Below are positions 24,044-35,990 of a stretch of 64,000 bases of DNA, in pieces (the stretch's first letter is position 1; every line of letters starts with the position of its first letter). This DNA comes from Strongylocentrotus purpuratus. Lineage: Eukaryota; Echinodermata; Echinoidea; Camarodonta; Strongylocentrotidae. Made by a program: the position numbers and the translations under genes. Below the pieces are notes generated by a model, which worked only from the letters and a program-made list of their open reading frames with translations, made no database searches and had not been told where the DNA came from. Where the stretch lies: positions 36,431,029 to 36,495,028 of the forward strand of contig NW_022145607.1 in NCBI RefSeq assembly GCF_000002235.5. Direction: 5' to 3'.

Positions 24044-25969
24044 CATAGCGATTACACGTAAACGGGAAATGGAATTCTCACATCCTACTTTGCAAGTGAA
24101 ATATGAGCATGATCCCGGTATCTAATCGAAAAATAAAAAGCAAAATTGTGATAGCTTATGTTCTCAGCTATAACATATTCGAAGCTCAGCGAAAACTAAG
24201 CTAAAACAACGGAGATTTCGCTCGCGAAAGACAGGAGTGTAGAATCCAGTTTTAAGAAAAAGTCATGTCCCATAGAGAATACACGCAAAATGTGAAAAAT
24301 AGACATGCCTCCTTTAATCGCAAAAATACGCCATGATGCCTTTGTCAAAATGGACAATCGTGATAACTATGTTTGTAGAAAATTGTCACAGCTAGAACAT
24401 AGCCAAATTTGGAAGAAAATCAATAAATATAACGAGAAATACACTAAATTTTCCATGAATATGCTGACGTCATAATATGCAAATTGAAATTTTGAGTTTG
24501 GAGGCCATTATGATGACGTCATGAGTTAATTGAGGGTCAAATGAGACATAAAATCATATCTTAGACTCATAATCTATCTAAATATGAAAAAATATTGGGA
24601 GTTCCTGTCTATTCTGAAGAGTTACAAAGAATTTTGTATCGGCATGTTTTTGCTCATGTATTGTGGATAAAGATAACGCAGGTCCGCGCGCGCTGTCAAC
24701 TTTGACGGACGCTCATTGCGTTATTAAAAGGTTAACAAGTTATCAAAATGCTTGGAAAAATGTGCCAAATATGATGATAGACAAAATTCGGCGATTTTAT
24801 GTTGGAAAATGCTAGTACGCGCAAAAAACGCGCGCGCATGCGCGTGAGCATAATTTTTTGTAAAATGCTCCATATGGCCTAAAACGTATGCCAAAAAATG
24901 TTGGGATGATTTAGAGCATTTAATTTTTTGCGCCCGCGTAAACGCGCGAACGAACGCGCACGCGCGCATTTGCGCACGTTTATTGACCTGAAATTGACCG
25001 GACGGATATTGATCTTAATCGTGATAATTATGAATGAGAAATACTTTTCCGTTATGAAGATATGATCATAAGTTGATTTTCACAAAATGGCGTCTGGATG
25101 ACGTCACAATGACTTTGAGTTTTTGAAAAGTCACGCAGTTCTAAGTTAGGCTAAGATCTATCATCATGGCAAGTTTCATGATAATGGCTTTAGCCATTCT
25201 TGAGATATCCTGCGAACAAAATTGAGGAAGAATAATAATAATTTCTTCTATACAGACACAAAATAAATACTAGACTTTAATTCGTCACTTAGACGAATTA
25301 GGTGATACGTATGATAATGGTCTACATAACGAATAATGCATTACACGATATATTATTTTGTAAAATGCTTCTCCAATTCATATGCTTCTCCCATTATGAT
25401 CTAGTCATATGTCAAGATTAAATTGTGTCTCCTTGATCATCATGGATCTAGGGAAGATAGACTGAAACAATATATGACCTTTGACCCTGTGCAGTAACCA
25501 GTTACACATTTGACTCTAATTTACATCATGAAGAACACCTTTTGACGATTTTTATCTTATTCAAAGAAATGAAAATGTAACTGATAAATGATTATCATCA
25601 TTATGATAATGATGATCATGATGATCATGATCATGATCATGAGCGCGATCATGACATCTTATTGAAAAAATGAGGGTTGATTTAGATAGCATATAGTCTC
25701 AGCTACAACATACTCAAAAATCAACAAAATCCAAGCCGAAATAACGGCGATATTGCTCGCAAAAGACAGGAATGTAGACTCCAGATTTTAGAAAAAGTCA
25801 TCTCCCATAGGGATTACACGCAAAAAGTAATGGATTAAGTAAAAATAGGGTAATAATAAAGTAAAAAGCGTTATTTATGACATTATTTGCGAATCTACGT
25901 GTTTAAATAATCAAAGGAGATGGTACAGTGAAGGTCAAAAGGAAAAAAAAGTGAGAAAAAAAAAGTGTT

Positions 25970-26043
25970 GGAGACACCCGGACTCGAACCAGGGATCTCG
26001 AGGTTGGAAGTCAAGTGCGTTACCGATATACCAAAACATCTCC
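25970..26043 (-). ncRNA. tRNA-like module, copy 6
   Basis: Identical to copy 3 over the 74-nt module. It lies in element N2. Confidence 0.58.
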
Positions 26044-28666
26044 CATAGCGATTAAACGTAAACGGGAAATGGAATTCAGAAATCCTACTTTGCAAGTGAA
26101 ATATGAGCATAATTCTGGCATCTAATCGAAAAATAAAGGGAACACTTTTGATAGCTCATTGTCTCAGCTACAACATATCCAAAGCTCAGCGAAAACAAAG
26201 CTAAAACAACGGAGATTTTGCTCGCGAAAGACAGGAGTGTAGAATCCAGTTTTGAGAAAAAGTCATGTCCCATAGAGAATACACGCAAAATGCGAAAAAT
26301 TGACATGCCTCATTTAATCGCAAAAATACACCATGATACTTTTGTCAAAAATAAAAATTGTGAATACTACATTTGTAGAAAATTGTCTCAGCTAGAACAT
26401 ATCATAATTAAAAAGAAAATTGATCCATATTTGCAGAGATACAATCAATTTTCCAAAAATATGCTGACGTCATAATATGCAAATTAAAATTTTGAGTTTG
26501 GAGGCCATTATGATGACGTCATGAGTTAATTGAGGATAAAATGAGACATGAAATCATATCTCCGACTCATAATATATATAAATATGAAAAAATATTAGGA
26601 GTTTCTATCTATTCTAAAGAGTTACAATGAATTTTATATAGGCATGTTTTTGCCCATGTATTGTGGATAAAGATAACGCAAATCCGCGCGTGCTGTCAAC
26701 TTTGACGGACGCTCATTGCGTTAATAAAAGGTGAACAAATTATCAAAATGCTTGGAAAAATGTACCGAATATGATGACAGAAAAAAATCGGCGATTCTAT
26801 GTTGCAAAATGCCAGTACGCGCGAAAACGCGCGCGCATGCGCGTGTGCGTAATTTTTTTATCAAATGCTCCATATGGCCTGAAACGTATGCAAAAAAAAT
26901 TGGGATGATTTGGAGCATTTTAAATTTTTGCGCGCGCGTAAACGCGCGGACGAACGCGCACGCGCGCATTTGCGCACTTTTTTTGACCTCAACTTGACCG
27001 GACGGATATTTATCTTAATCGTGATAATTATGAATGAGAAATACTTTTCCGTTATGAAGATATGATCATTAGTTGATTTTCACAAAATGGCGCCTGGATG
27101 ACGTCACGATCATTTTGACTCTCTAAAAAGTCACGCAGTTCTAAGTTAGACTAAGATCTATCATCATGGCAAGTTTCATGATAATGGCTTTATTCAGTCT
27201 TGAGATATCTTGCGAACAAATTCGAGGAAGAATAATAAAAATAAATAATAATAATAAAGAAAAATCTTGACGAAATCAAAAGGTGATACGTAGACTTCGT
27301 TACGTATCACCTAATAAATAAATAAATAAATAATAAAAATCTTGACGAAATCAAAAGGTGATACGTCTACGTACGTATCACCTAATGATATCGTGTAATG
27401 CATTCTTTATGTAAACCAATATCATACGTATCACCTAATTCGTCTAAGTGACGAATTAAAGTCTAGTTTATTATTATTCTTCCTCGAATTTGTTCGCAGG
27501 ATATCTCAAAACTGAATAAAGCTATTATCATGAAACTTGTAATGATGATAGATATTAGTCTAACTTAGAACTGCGTGACTTTTCAGAGACTCAAAATCAT
27601 CGTGACGTCATCCAGGCGCCATTTTGTGAAAATCAACTTATGATCATATCTTCATAACGGAAAGTAATTTTTCATTCATATTTACCATGATTAAGATCAA
27701 TATCCGTCCGGTCAATTTTAGGTCAAAAAATGCGCGCAAAAATGTGCGTACGCTTTTGTCCGCGCTTTTACGCGCGCGAAATTTTTTAAAATGCTCCAAA
27801 TCATCCCAAATTTTTTTTACATACGTTTCAGGCCATATGGAGCATTTGATAAAAAAATTACGCACACGCGCATGTGCGCGCGTTTTCGCGCGTACTGGCA
27901 TTTTGCAACATAGAATCGCCGATTTTTTTCTGTCATCATATTTGGTACATTTTTCCAAGCATTTCGATAACTTGTTCACCTTTTAATAACGCAATGAGCG
28001 TCCGTCAAAGTTGACAGCACGCGCAGATTTGCGTTATCTTTATCCACAATACATGGGCAAAAACATGCCTATATAAAATTCATTGTTACTCTTTAGAATA
28101 GATAGAAACTCCTAATTTTTTTTCATATTTGGATAGATTATGAGTTGGAAATATGATTTCATGTCTCATTTGATCCTCAATTAACTCATGACGTCATCAT
28201 AATGGCCTCCAAACTCAAAATTTCAATTTGCATATTATGACGTCAGCATATTTTTGGAAAATTGATTATATCTCTGTAAATATGGATCAATTTTCTTTTA
28301 AATTTTGATATGTTCTAGCTGAGACAATTTTCTACAAATATATAATTCACAATTTTTCATTTTGAGAAAGGCATCATGGCATATTTTTGCAATTAAAGGA
28401 GGCATGTCAATTTTTTACATTTTGCGTGTATTCTCTATGGGACATGACTTTTTCTCAAAACTGGATTCTACACTCCTGTCTTTCGCGAGCAAAATCTCCG
28501 TTGTCTTAGCTTAGTTTTTGCTGAGCTTCGAATATGTTGTAGATGAGACAATAATCTATCACACGTGTGCCTTTCATTTTTCGATCAGATGCCGGGATTA
28601 TGCTCATATTTAACTTGCAAAGTAGGATTTGAGAATTCCATTTCCCGTTTACGTGTAATCGCTATG

Positions 28667-28740
28667 GGAAATGTTTTGGTATATCGGTAACGCACTTGAC
28701 TTCCATCCTCGAGATCCATGGTTCGAGTCCGGGTGTCTCC
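28667..28740 (+). ncRNA. tRNA-like module, copy 7 (in A1)
   Basis: Same sequence as copy 2, in the body of A1. It is the last of the seven and is the same length as all others. Confidence 0.55.
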
Positions 28741-29585
28741 CATAATATTTGTCTTCACTTTATTTTTTGACCTTTCACTGTACCATCTCCTTTGAGTATT
28801 AAAACACGTAGAATCGCAAATAATGTAATAAACAACCCTATTTTCTTTATTATTACCCTATTTTCACTTAATCCACTACTTTTTGCGTTTAATCCCTATG
28901 GGAGATGACTTTTTCTCAAATATGGATTCTACATTCCTGTGTTTTGAGCAATATCGCCGATATTTCTGCTTGGATTTTGTTGATTTTTGAGTATGTTGTA
29001 GCTGAGACAAGTTTCCACGAGATTTATGTAGACTATCTGACATTATCATGACGTTATCATAGTCAAAAATTCAATCATAGGTGACATGTCAATTATCATA
29101 TATAACAATCCTCAATCGGATACCTGAAGGGGGCGCTATACCACTTTCAATCATGGTCATCTGGAAGGCATTGTTCTCAATTGCATCTCTCTCTCTTTCC
29201 TCTCTCTTGCTCTTTACTTCTCCTCTCATGTTCTGCCCCTCTCCTTTTTTGGTCTGTCTCTGCATCTATCTATCTCTCTTCTCTTTCATCCTCTCCCTCT
29301 CTCTCTCTCTCTCTCTTGCCTTGCGTCCCTCTTATTCTCTTGGTCTGTCTCCCTCTTGCCCTACAGTTGAAAATTGACTCATGGATAGACCATAATGGGA
29401 GTAGTAAACGAAATATGAAATCGTGAAAATGCGTTCTTCATTATGTTACACATGAGCATACGTATCACCTAATTCGTCAAAATGACGAATTAAAGTCTAG
29501 TTTAACTTGTTGTTTTTGTTGTGCAGGTGCATATATACATGTGTAAGTCACACAAAAACAAAAAAAAATCCCGGTCTTGTAGACA

Positions 29586-31330
29586 TTACATCCCACTCAA
29601 GGAGACCTTGAAGGCATCAAGAGAGGGGTATTGGGCTGGGTCCTGTGGGAGGTTGTTCCAGTCCTTGTAGGTTCTTGGGAAGAAGGAAGAAGCATAGGTC
29701 TGACTAATGCAGTTGAATGTCCTAAAACGAGATCCATGTCCTCTTATTATTGATGTCAGTTCAGTGAGAAGGGACTGCCAGGTAACGTCGACAAGGTTGA
29801 AACGGATGCGGTACAGCATGGCAAGGCGGCTGTGAAGGCGTCTGGTGTGTAGCAATGGCCAATTCAGGTTTTCAAGCATATCCGATACACTGGAGGTTTG
29901 ATTAAAGTCACCGGTGACGTAGCGAGCACACCTTCGCTGGACCATTTCAACCTTGTTGACATTCCGCTGTGTGTGTGGTTTCCATGCTGTTGCAGCATAT
30001 TCCACCACTGGTCGGACGTATGTAAAGTATGTGGCCTGCTCGATCCGCCGTCTACGTTGTTTGAAGTTCCGTCGCAAGAAGCCGGTCACAGAATTAGCCT
30101 TCTTGACTGTAGTATCAACATGACTATTGAAGTTGAGCTTCTGATCGATGTTGATTCCAAGATACTTGGCGGAACTCACTAATTCTAGGTCGTGCCCGTG
30201 GATGTTATACAGGCCTAGGATTTGCTTCCTCCTGTTGGTGACTCTCAGAGTCTGGCACTTTGAAGAGTTGAATTCCATCCGCCACTTTCTCTCCCATTCC
30301 TGCAACCTGTCAAGATCTTCCTGAAGATTTGTACAATCTTGAACTGATCTGATGCGTCTATATAGCATGCAGTCATCAACAAAGAGGCGTATGGTTGAGT
30401 GCTTGACACTGTCTAGTATATAGGTCTTTGATGTATATGAGGAAAAGCAGCGGGCTGAGAGCACTACCTTGGGGCACTCCAGATGTAATCTTGGCCTCGT
30501 GACTACGCTAGCCCTCCAGTGTGACTTGTTGAGTGCGGCCACTAAAGAAGCTTTTGATCCATTTAAGAGTAGTGCCACGTATACCATAATAGTCAGCTTT
30601 GAGGAGGAGTCGATCGCCGATGAGAGACTTTGTCAAACGCTTTGGCAAAGTCTAACAAGAGGCAGTCTATCTGCTCTCTCTCATCCAGTCCTTTAGCAAG
30701 GTCATTGATGGCAAGGATGAGTTGTGTTTCACACGATCTTCGCTTCCTAAAACCATGTTGTGAGTCTGACAACAGGTTGTGATTGATCAGGTGATGTATG
30801 TACAGCACAATGCACTATGTGTTCACATCTTTTTTATAAGATTGCTGTCAGTGAGATTGGCCTGTAGTTTGCTGGAGATGACTTAACCCTTTCTTGTGGA
30901 TGGGAACATAGGCTAATTTCTTCCAGTAAGAAGGAATTTCGCCTTGAAGTAGGGAGGCCTCAAAGAGCAAACTAATGGCAGGTAAAATCTGATCAGCTGT
31001 CACCTTGAGGAGTCTAGCAGAGATGCCGTCTGGCCCAGTAGCTTTATGCAGCTTCAGTTTCTTCAACAATTTCGCTACACCTGCTGATGCATCATCCATG
31101 GCTGGATAAGGACTGGGTCCCAGGTCTGGTAGAGCTGTGTCATCATCATCAGTGGTGAACACCGAGGTATGTTGCCTTCCTTCAATGGTGCTACTCCCAT
31201 ATGAATACAGTGCATGGTTCTCACAAGGGCTCCAAGACGCTTGTTGCAGCCTGGATCATTGTCAATGTATCCCACTGGCAGGAAAGCTTGGAAAGCAACC
31301 ATTAAGGAAATGGAATGTCCAACCCCACAA
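29586..31330 (-). mobile_element. 5'-truncated LINE (Jockey/CR1-like), minus strand
   Basis: In order on the minus strand: GVAPLKEG; KLLKKLKLHKATGPDGIS (RT start); LLFEASLLQGEIPSYWKK; SQHGFRKRRSCETQL; DCLLLDFAKAFDKVSHR; FVDDCMLYRRI where FADD is expected; KYLGINIDQKLNFNSHV; and a C-terminal tail with SSFFPRTYKDWNNLP. The last 333-codon frame is open, but earlier parts lie in other frames. It is decayed, and the Ala-to-Val change in the catalytic box also argues against activity. The endonuclease is missing. Confidence 0.88.
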
Positions 31331-31929
31331 AGTGGGACAAATGGACTTTAAACACTGAAGATGATGGCCCTTTTGAGGCCTCTTGAATTTTGGGGGTTTC
31401 TAGCTAGCTGCATGCATGGCCACCAATGAACATTTTAACTCATTTTAATGTATTATCCGCCCCGAAAACCATGGGATAGACATCATAGTCATGTCTCTAG
31501 CTAGGATACATAAAAAGTGACGTATGGCTATTTTATAGGTAGCGGCGGCCATCTTGGACCTTGGATTACTGGAAACCGTTGAAAAACCTTTTGTTGCAAT
31601 TTTGTAGGTTTTTTTTTTTTTACCGTATATGATCCGACTATACTAAAAGAAGTTGACCATAAACTAACTCCCATACTTTCAAAGATACAGAGCGAGAGAG
31701 AGAGAACCAGCTCTGATGATGTGCTCTGAGGATTTGCTTAATATTTGATATTTTGCAGAATTGCATTACTCTCCATGTTATTGTGTTTGTAAAATAGACG
31801 CTTTGCTGATCACTATAGAGGAGATGGTTTATCGTAAACTTTACAGGAAACCATAGTATATCCAGAAGTAGTAAACGCTTCCCATAGCTTTGGATAACAA
31901 AACTTGTTTGCAGTCCCATCTATTCAGTC
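31331..31929. other. Unannotated spacer
   Basis: Between two LINEs. Nothing recognised; the minus-strand open frame near 31638-31919 has no family features. Confidence 0.4.
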
Positions 31930-34900
31930 TGTATTGTACAACCATGCATCGAAATCTCAGAATGCGTAACAACAAGAAGAAAAATATGCCAGGAAAATTT
32001 CTACCTACACCACAAGGCCAGGAGCCATCAAAGAGGCAGCCTTTTATTGCCCATTTGGGCATTGACGAGGCGGTACAAGAAGCGAGGGGCATGACAGCTG
32101 ATGGGGGCAGCATCAACGCACAGCTCAATCACGGGCTGTCTGAGCAGCTAAGCGAGAGTATGGCTGGAGACAGTCAAATCTCACAAATCATTTCCAAGGC
32201 CGTGGATGCAGCTATTAAAGCTGCATTGCCACAGATAATTAATGCTGTGAAGGAGGCATGTTTCTCTACTATTAAAGCAAATCTGAACCCTCATCTCCTG
32301 CGAATCCAATTCAAGCAGGATGAGATGCAGCAAGAGATGAGGAGGGATAACCTCCGCCTAACTGGTCTGCCAGAATCTCAGGAGGAGGAGACTGAGGATC
32401 AGCTGATCAACAGTGTGAAAGCAGTTGCAAAGGAGGCTGGAGTGGATATCCGTTCGGAGGACATTTCAGCGTGCCATCGCCTTGGAAAAAGAGAGAAGGA
32501 GGAAAGAGCAGGCAAACCGTTGTGCGATTTCAATCCAGAAGAAAGAGGGACAAATTGTACAGTGCGCGTTTCAATCTAAAAGGAAAGGAGACAATGAAAG
32601 GTGTATATACCTGAGTGCAATGCGCCATGCACTACTGATGAGGGCGAAGGTTTCACCAAATGTTAAATCCGCCACAAGCAGGTATATATGGGAACATTTC
32701 CTGCAAAATGAGCAATGGAGAGAGCAAGGTTGTCAAGAGCCCAGATGATCTTTTTGATCTGGGTCTGGATGACATTGACTACGGAGACTTCAAGCTCCAC
32801 TTCCTAGCCTAGGCTAAATATACTCTTTATACATTTAAACCGAGTTCTTTATTATTTGTTAATAATGATAGATATTAATAATGATGAAGAATATACATTT
32901 GATGTATCCTCATACAATACTAGTCCAAGTGACTTTGACGGTACATTGCAAAATGTATTTGAAAATTCATTTAGTATCACTCATGTAAATATTAGATCAT
33001 TGAATAAAAACATTAATGAATTGCACCTACTGTATGATCATTCTATAAAGCACAAATTTGATATTATTGCCCTTTCAGAAGTTTGGAATGTTACTAGTGT
33101 AGACTAAACAGATTATGTTTTGGAGGTTAACTGCCGCCAGGGGAATGAGAGAGGAGGTGGAGTAGGAGCATACATTCACAAACAAGTGAATTATGAAACA
33201 CTTGATTTTAACGTTGCTCATGCAGAAAGCTTGCGGTTAAAAGTGTCTAAGAATAATATTGATAACTTTGTGATAGGTGTGATATATAGGAAACCAAATA
33301 CGAACATTGATCAGTTTCTAAATGGCTTACTTGGTGTATTAGAAAATATAAATATTGGTAGAGCAAATGTAGTTTTAATAGGTGATTACAATATTGATCT
33401 TTCAATAACAGGTACGCCAAAGATATCTGATTTTTTGAGCGCAATAGAATCTACAGGTACAGGAATGCAATAGATAATTTCGTCGCCAACCAGGATGACA
33501 AATTTGACTTCGTCTCTCATTGATCATGTGTATACTAATGTTCATAATTACGCCATTCATTCAGGCGTTATTGAAACTGATGTTTCGGATCATTTTCCAA
33601 TTGTTGTGATTTTTAAAGGTCAAAATGGTACAGGAAAGGGCTCTTATGTGAGGAAGGTTACTCGATCATATAGAAAGTACAACGTCTGTCTATTTCAAAA
33701 AGATCTGTCAAAACTGAATTGGCAGCATATATATAGATATGGAAATGTGAATGTAGCTTATAAGAATTTTTATATGTTTGTAAATGCATGTGATAAACAT
33801 GCACCTAATGTGACATTTAGCAGTTCAAAGATCTACACCAAAAAAGCCTTGGATATCAACAGGTATTGTAAAATCTATCAGGAAGAAGCATAGTCTGTAT
33901 AAAAATATAGGTCATCAAATTTTGATAAAGAGTATGGAAATGAATACAAGAAATATAGAAAGATGTTAGTAACTATTATAAAGAAGGCTAAAAGAATGTA
34001 TTATAGCGAGTCCTTTAGCGAAAATAGATTTAATATGAGGAAGACCTGGGGAATTATCAAAGAGTTAATTAGTAGAAATGATAAAAATAAGAAAACAAAG
34101 ATCGAACAGTTACTTATTTGTGATGAGGGAACGAATAAAGTTGTGTCTTCAGATGAGGGCATAGCTAATGAACTTAATAATTATTTTGTTTCTATTGGAT
34201 CAACATTAGCAAAGAAGATTCCAACTGTTAATCTTGATTTCGAAAACTATTTAGCTAGAAGAAATGAAAAATCCTTCTTTTGGAAACCCATAAAAGAAAC
34301 AGAAGTTTTTGATAATCTAAATGCTCTCGATGCTAAGAAATCCCATGGATATGACAAATTGCCAGTAAGATTAATTAAAGATGCGATACGCTATATTGTT
34401 GCGCCACTGACGTACATATTCAATTTGTCATTAGAAAAGGGAGAGTTCCCAGAAGCATTGAAGACGGCAAAAGTGACTCCTTTATACAAAAAAGGACCAA
34501 AGACCGACCCTGGAAATTACAGGCCCATTTCTGTTCTACTGGTCATTGCAAAAGTCTTTGAGAAATTAGCTAATGGTCATCTAATAAATTTCTTAGAATC
34601 TAACAAGATTTTGTATGAACATCATCAGTACGGTTTTCGCAAGCAATAGCACAAAGTTATCATTAATAAATCTTGTAGATACACTTATAAAATCAATGGA
34701 TAAAGGTAAACCAACGCTAGGTATTTTTTATAGATTTTAAGAAAGCATTCGATACTATTGATCACGAAATCCTTTTAGGAAAGTTAAACAATTACGGTAT
34801 ACGAGGCATAGTATTACAATGGTTTCAAAGTTACCTTTCAAATCGATCGCAAGTCTTATGCTACAAGGAAATAATATCAAGTAGGAGAAGGATAACATAT

Positions 34901-35990
34901 GGTGTCCCTCAAGGTTCAGTCCTCGGGCCCACTTTGTTTTTATTATATATTAATGATTCACCATCTTCTACTAAATATTTTGAATTTAGATTATTTGCTG
35001 ATGATTCAAACCTATTTCATACTTTTGATAAAAGACAGAAAAAAATAGATATGAATGAAGTAAATGTCAAATTTTTGGAAGTCCAAAAATGGTGTTTTGT
35101 TAACAAGTTGACAATAAACTTAAAGAAAACAAATTATATGCTCATTAAGGGACAAAGGCAATCATGTGAAATTAGGGGCATTTTAAAACTAAGTGATACG
35201 GTGATAGATAGAGTCAGTGTAGCATCTTTCGTAGGAATTCAAATTGATGAATTTTTGATGTGGAAAGAGCAAATTCAGAACGTTAATAAGTGTATACGGA
35301 GGAAGATTGGACTGCTGTGTAAGTTGAGGCACTATGTGCCTTAGCACATTCTCATGCTCTTGTATAAATCCTTTATCCAGCCGCACATACTTTATGGTAT
35401 TGAAGTTTGGGGAAGTTGCTATAAAAGTCATTTAAATTGCATACTATTGGCACAGAAAATGGCCATGCGTGTGATAACATTTTCCCCATTTAGAACAAGT
35501 TCAAAGGCACTGTTCGTACGTCTACAGATATTAGATGTGCATAATCTGTTCGAGCATTCAGTATCGACATTTGTATATGATCTGCAGAAAGGACATCTAC
35601 CACATTCGTTAATGGATTACTTTGTTTTAATGAATCACATGCATAGAACAAGAGGGAGAGAACATTTAATGCTACGATTACCTAAATGTAGTACGACATG
35701 TGGGACTTTTTCAATTTCTTTCATTGGAGCAAAGCTGTGGAATAATTTGCCCATAAATATCAGAGAAGAAAAAACAAGATCATCATTTCGTCAAAATCTC
35801 AGAATTAAACTCCTAAGCAGAGATGAATCATAAGGATCAAATTATGATATTAAGACAAAATAAATGTTAATATGACTTTGCATACAGTTTTAGAAACTCG
35901 GAGAACCAATCCCGACTAGCACTCGTGCTAACTTTTGGTTCTCCCTTTAACAACATTTTAAGTTTTTAAGTTTAAAAATATACTTTATTT
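31930..35990 (+). mobile_element. Near full-length two-ORF LINE (I/Jockey/CR1 group)
   Basis: ORF1 (about 31987-32811) encodes a nucleic-acid-binding protein with an RRM-like core (RRDNLRLTGLPESQEEETED, then DISACHRLGKREK). ORF2 starts at 32866. The endonuclease part has ITHVNIRSLNKN, ALSEVW, RGGGVGAYIHK, IGDYNIDLS and DHFPIVV. The RT part has YRPISVLLVIAKVFEKLA, YGFRK, FKKAFDTIDHEILL, TYGVPQGSVLGPTLFLLYIN and RLFADDSNLF. The C-terminal part ends KLWNNLPINIREEKTRS at 35833. The 3' UTR runs to about 35990. In-frame stops interrupt ORF2 (for example at 33105, 33471, 33891, 33900 and 35342), and frameshifts lie in ORF1 near 32560 and in the RT near 34640-34740. An old inactive copy. Confidence 0.9.

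Larger units (their letters stand above)
20359..24292. repeat. Tandem duplication with a 1977-bp period
   Basis: 20359-22315 and 22336-24292 appear identical in every line I compared, including non-functional stretches. Mismatches begin at 20358/22335 (C versus A) and 22316/24293 (C versus T). A further near-identical partial copy is at 26298-27090. Confidence 0.8.
19324..27385 (-). mobile_element. Inverted Helitron-like sub-block (elements N1, N2 and duplicated bodies)
   Basis: On the minus strand there are two 5' hairpins (27385-27358 and 27314-27283) and four 3' ends with CTAG at 25270, 23271, 21294 and 19324. N2 (27314-25270) is a complete 2.05-kb A-type copy in the linker of N1, whose body follows at 25269-23271. 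Two more body-plus-3'-end units (23270-21294 and 21293-19324) lack a 5' hairpin and look like tandem duplications. The block sits in element A2 close to its 3' end. Confidence 0.65.
9016..27466 (+). mobile_element. Helitron-like element A2, nested in A1
   Basis: The 5' hairpin AGGTGATACGTACGTAGACG and partner is at 9016-9045. Its linker holds C1 and A3. Its body is 16806-19323 and its last 81 bases are 27386-27466. When the minus-strand block 19324-27385 is set aside, AAAATAATA at 19323 meets ATATCGTGTAATGCATT at 27388, the same junction seen uninterrupted in the minus copies (for example 19375-19400 read in reverse). It ends CTAG at 27466. A LINE fragment (18215-18960) lies in the body, and no tRNA-like module is present. 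Confidence 0.65.
8958..29500 (+). mobile_element. Helitron-like element A1, outermost shell of a nested block
   Basis: The 5' hairpin AGGTGATACGTA / TACGTATCACCT (8958-8990) is followed by an AT-rich linker. The body 27467-29500 belongs to the same element; all between is inserted. The 3' end has subterminal TACGTATCACCT, a hairpin AATTCGTC...GACGAATT, and stops at AAAGTCTAG (29500). A 3' hairpin shortly before CTAG, asymmetric subterminal repeats and T/T flanks fit Helitron-like Helentron/HINE elements as described in the literature. No Rep-helicase coding is visible, so it is non-autonomous. Confidence 0.7.

Noticed and set aside
20767-27986. Repeated 80-111-codon frames rich in Arg/Ala/His in the Helitron-like block
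   Set aside because: They fall on the alternating C/G tracts, occur on both strands of the same DNA, match no family and simply copy with the repeat.
11715-28740. Functional tRNA genes
   Set aside because: The 9-nt anticodon loop and acceptor mismatches in several copies argue against real tRNAs; kept as tRNA-like modules.
8958-29500. CRISPR-like repeated palindromes
   Set aside because: The short palindromes are transposon ends with unequal spacing in an animal genome; no spacers of regular length.
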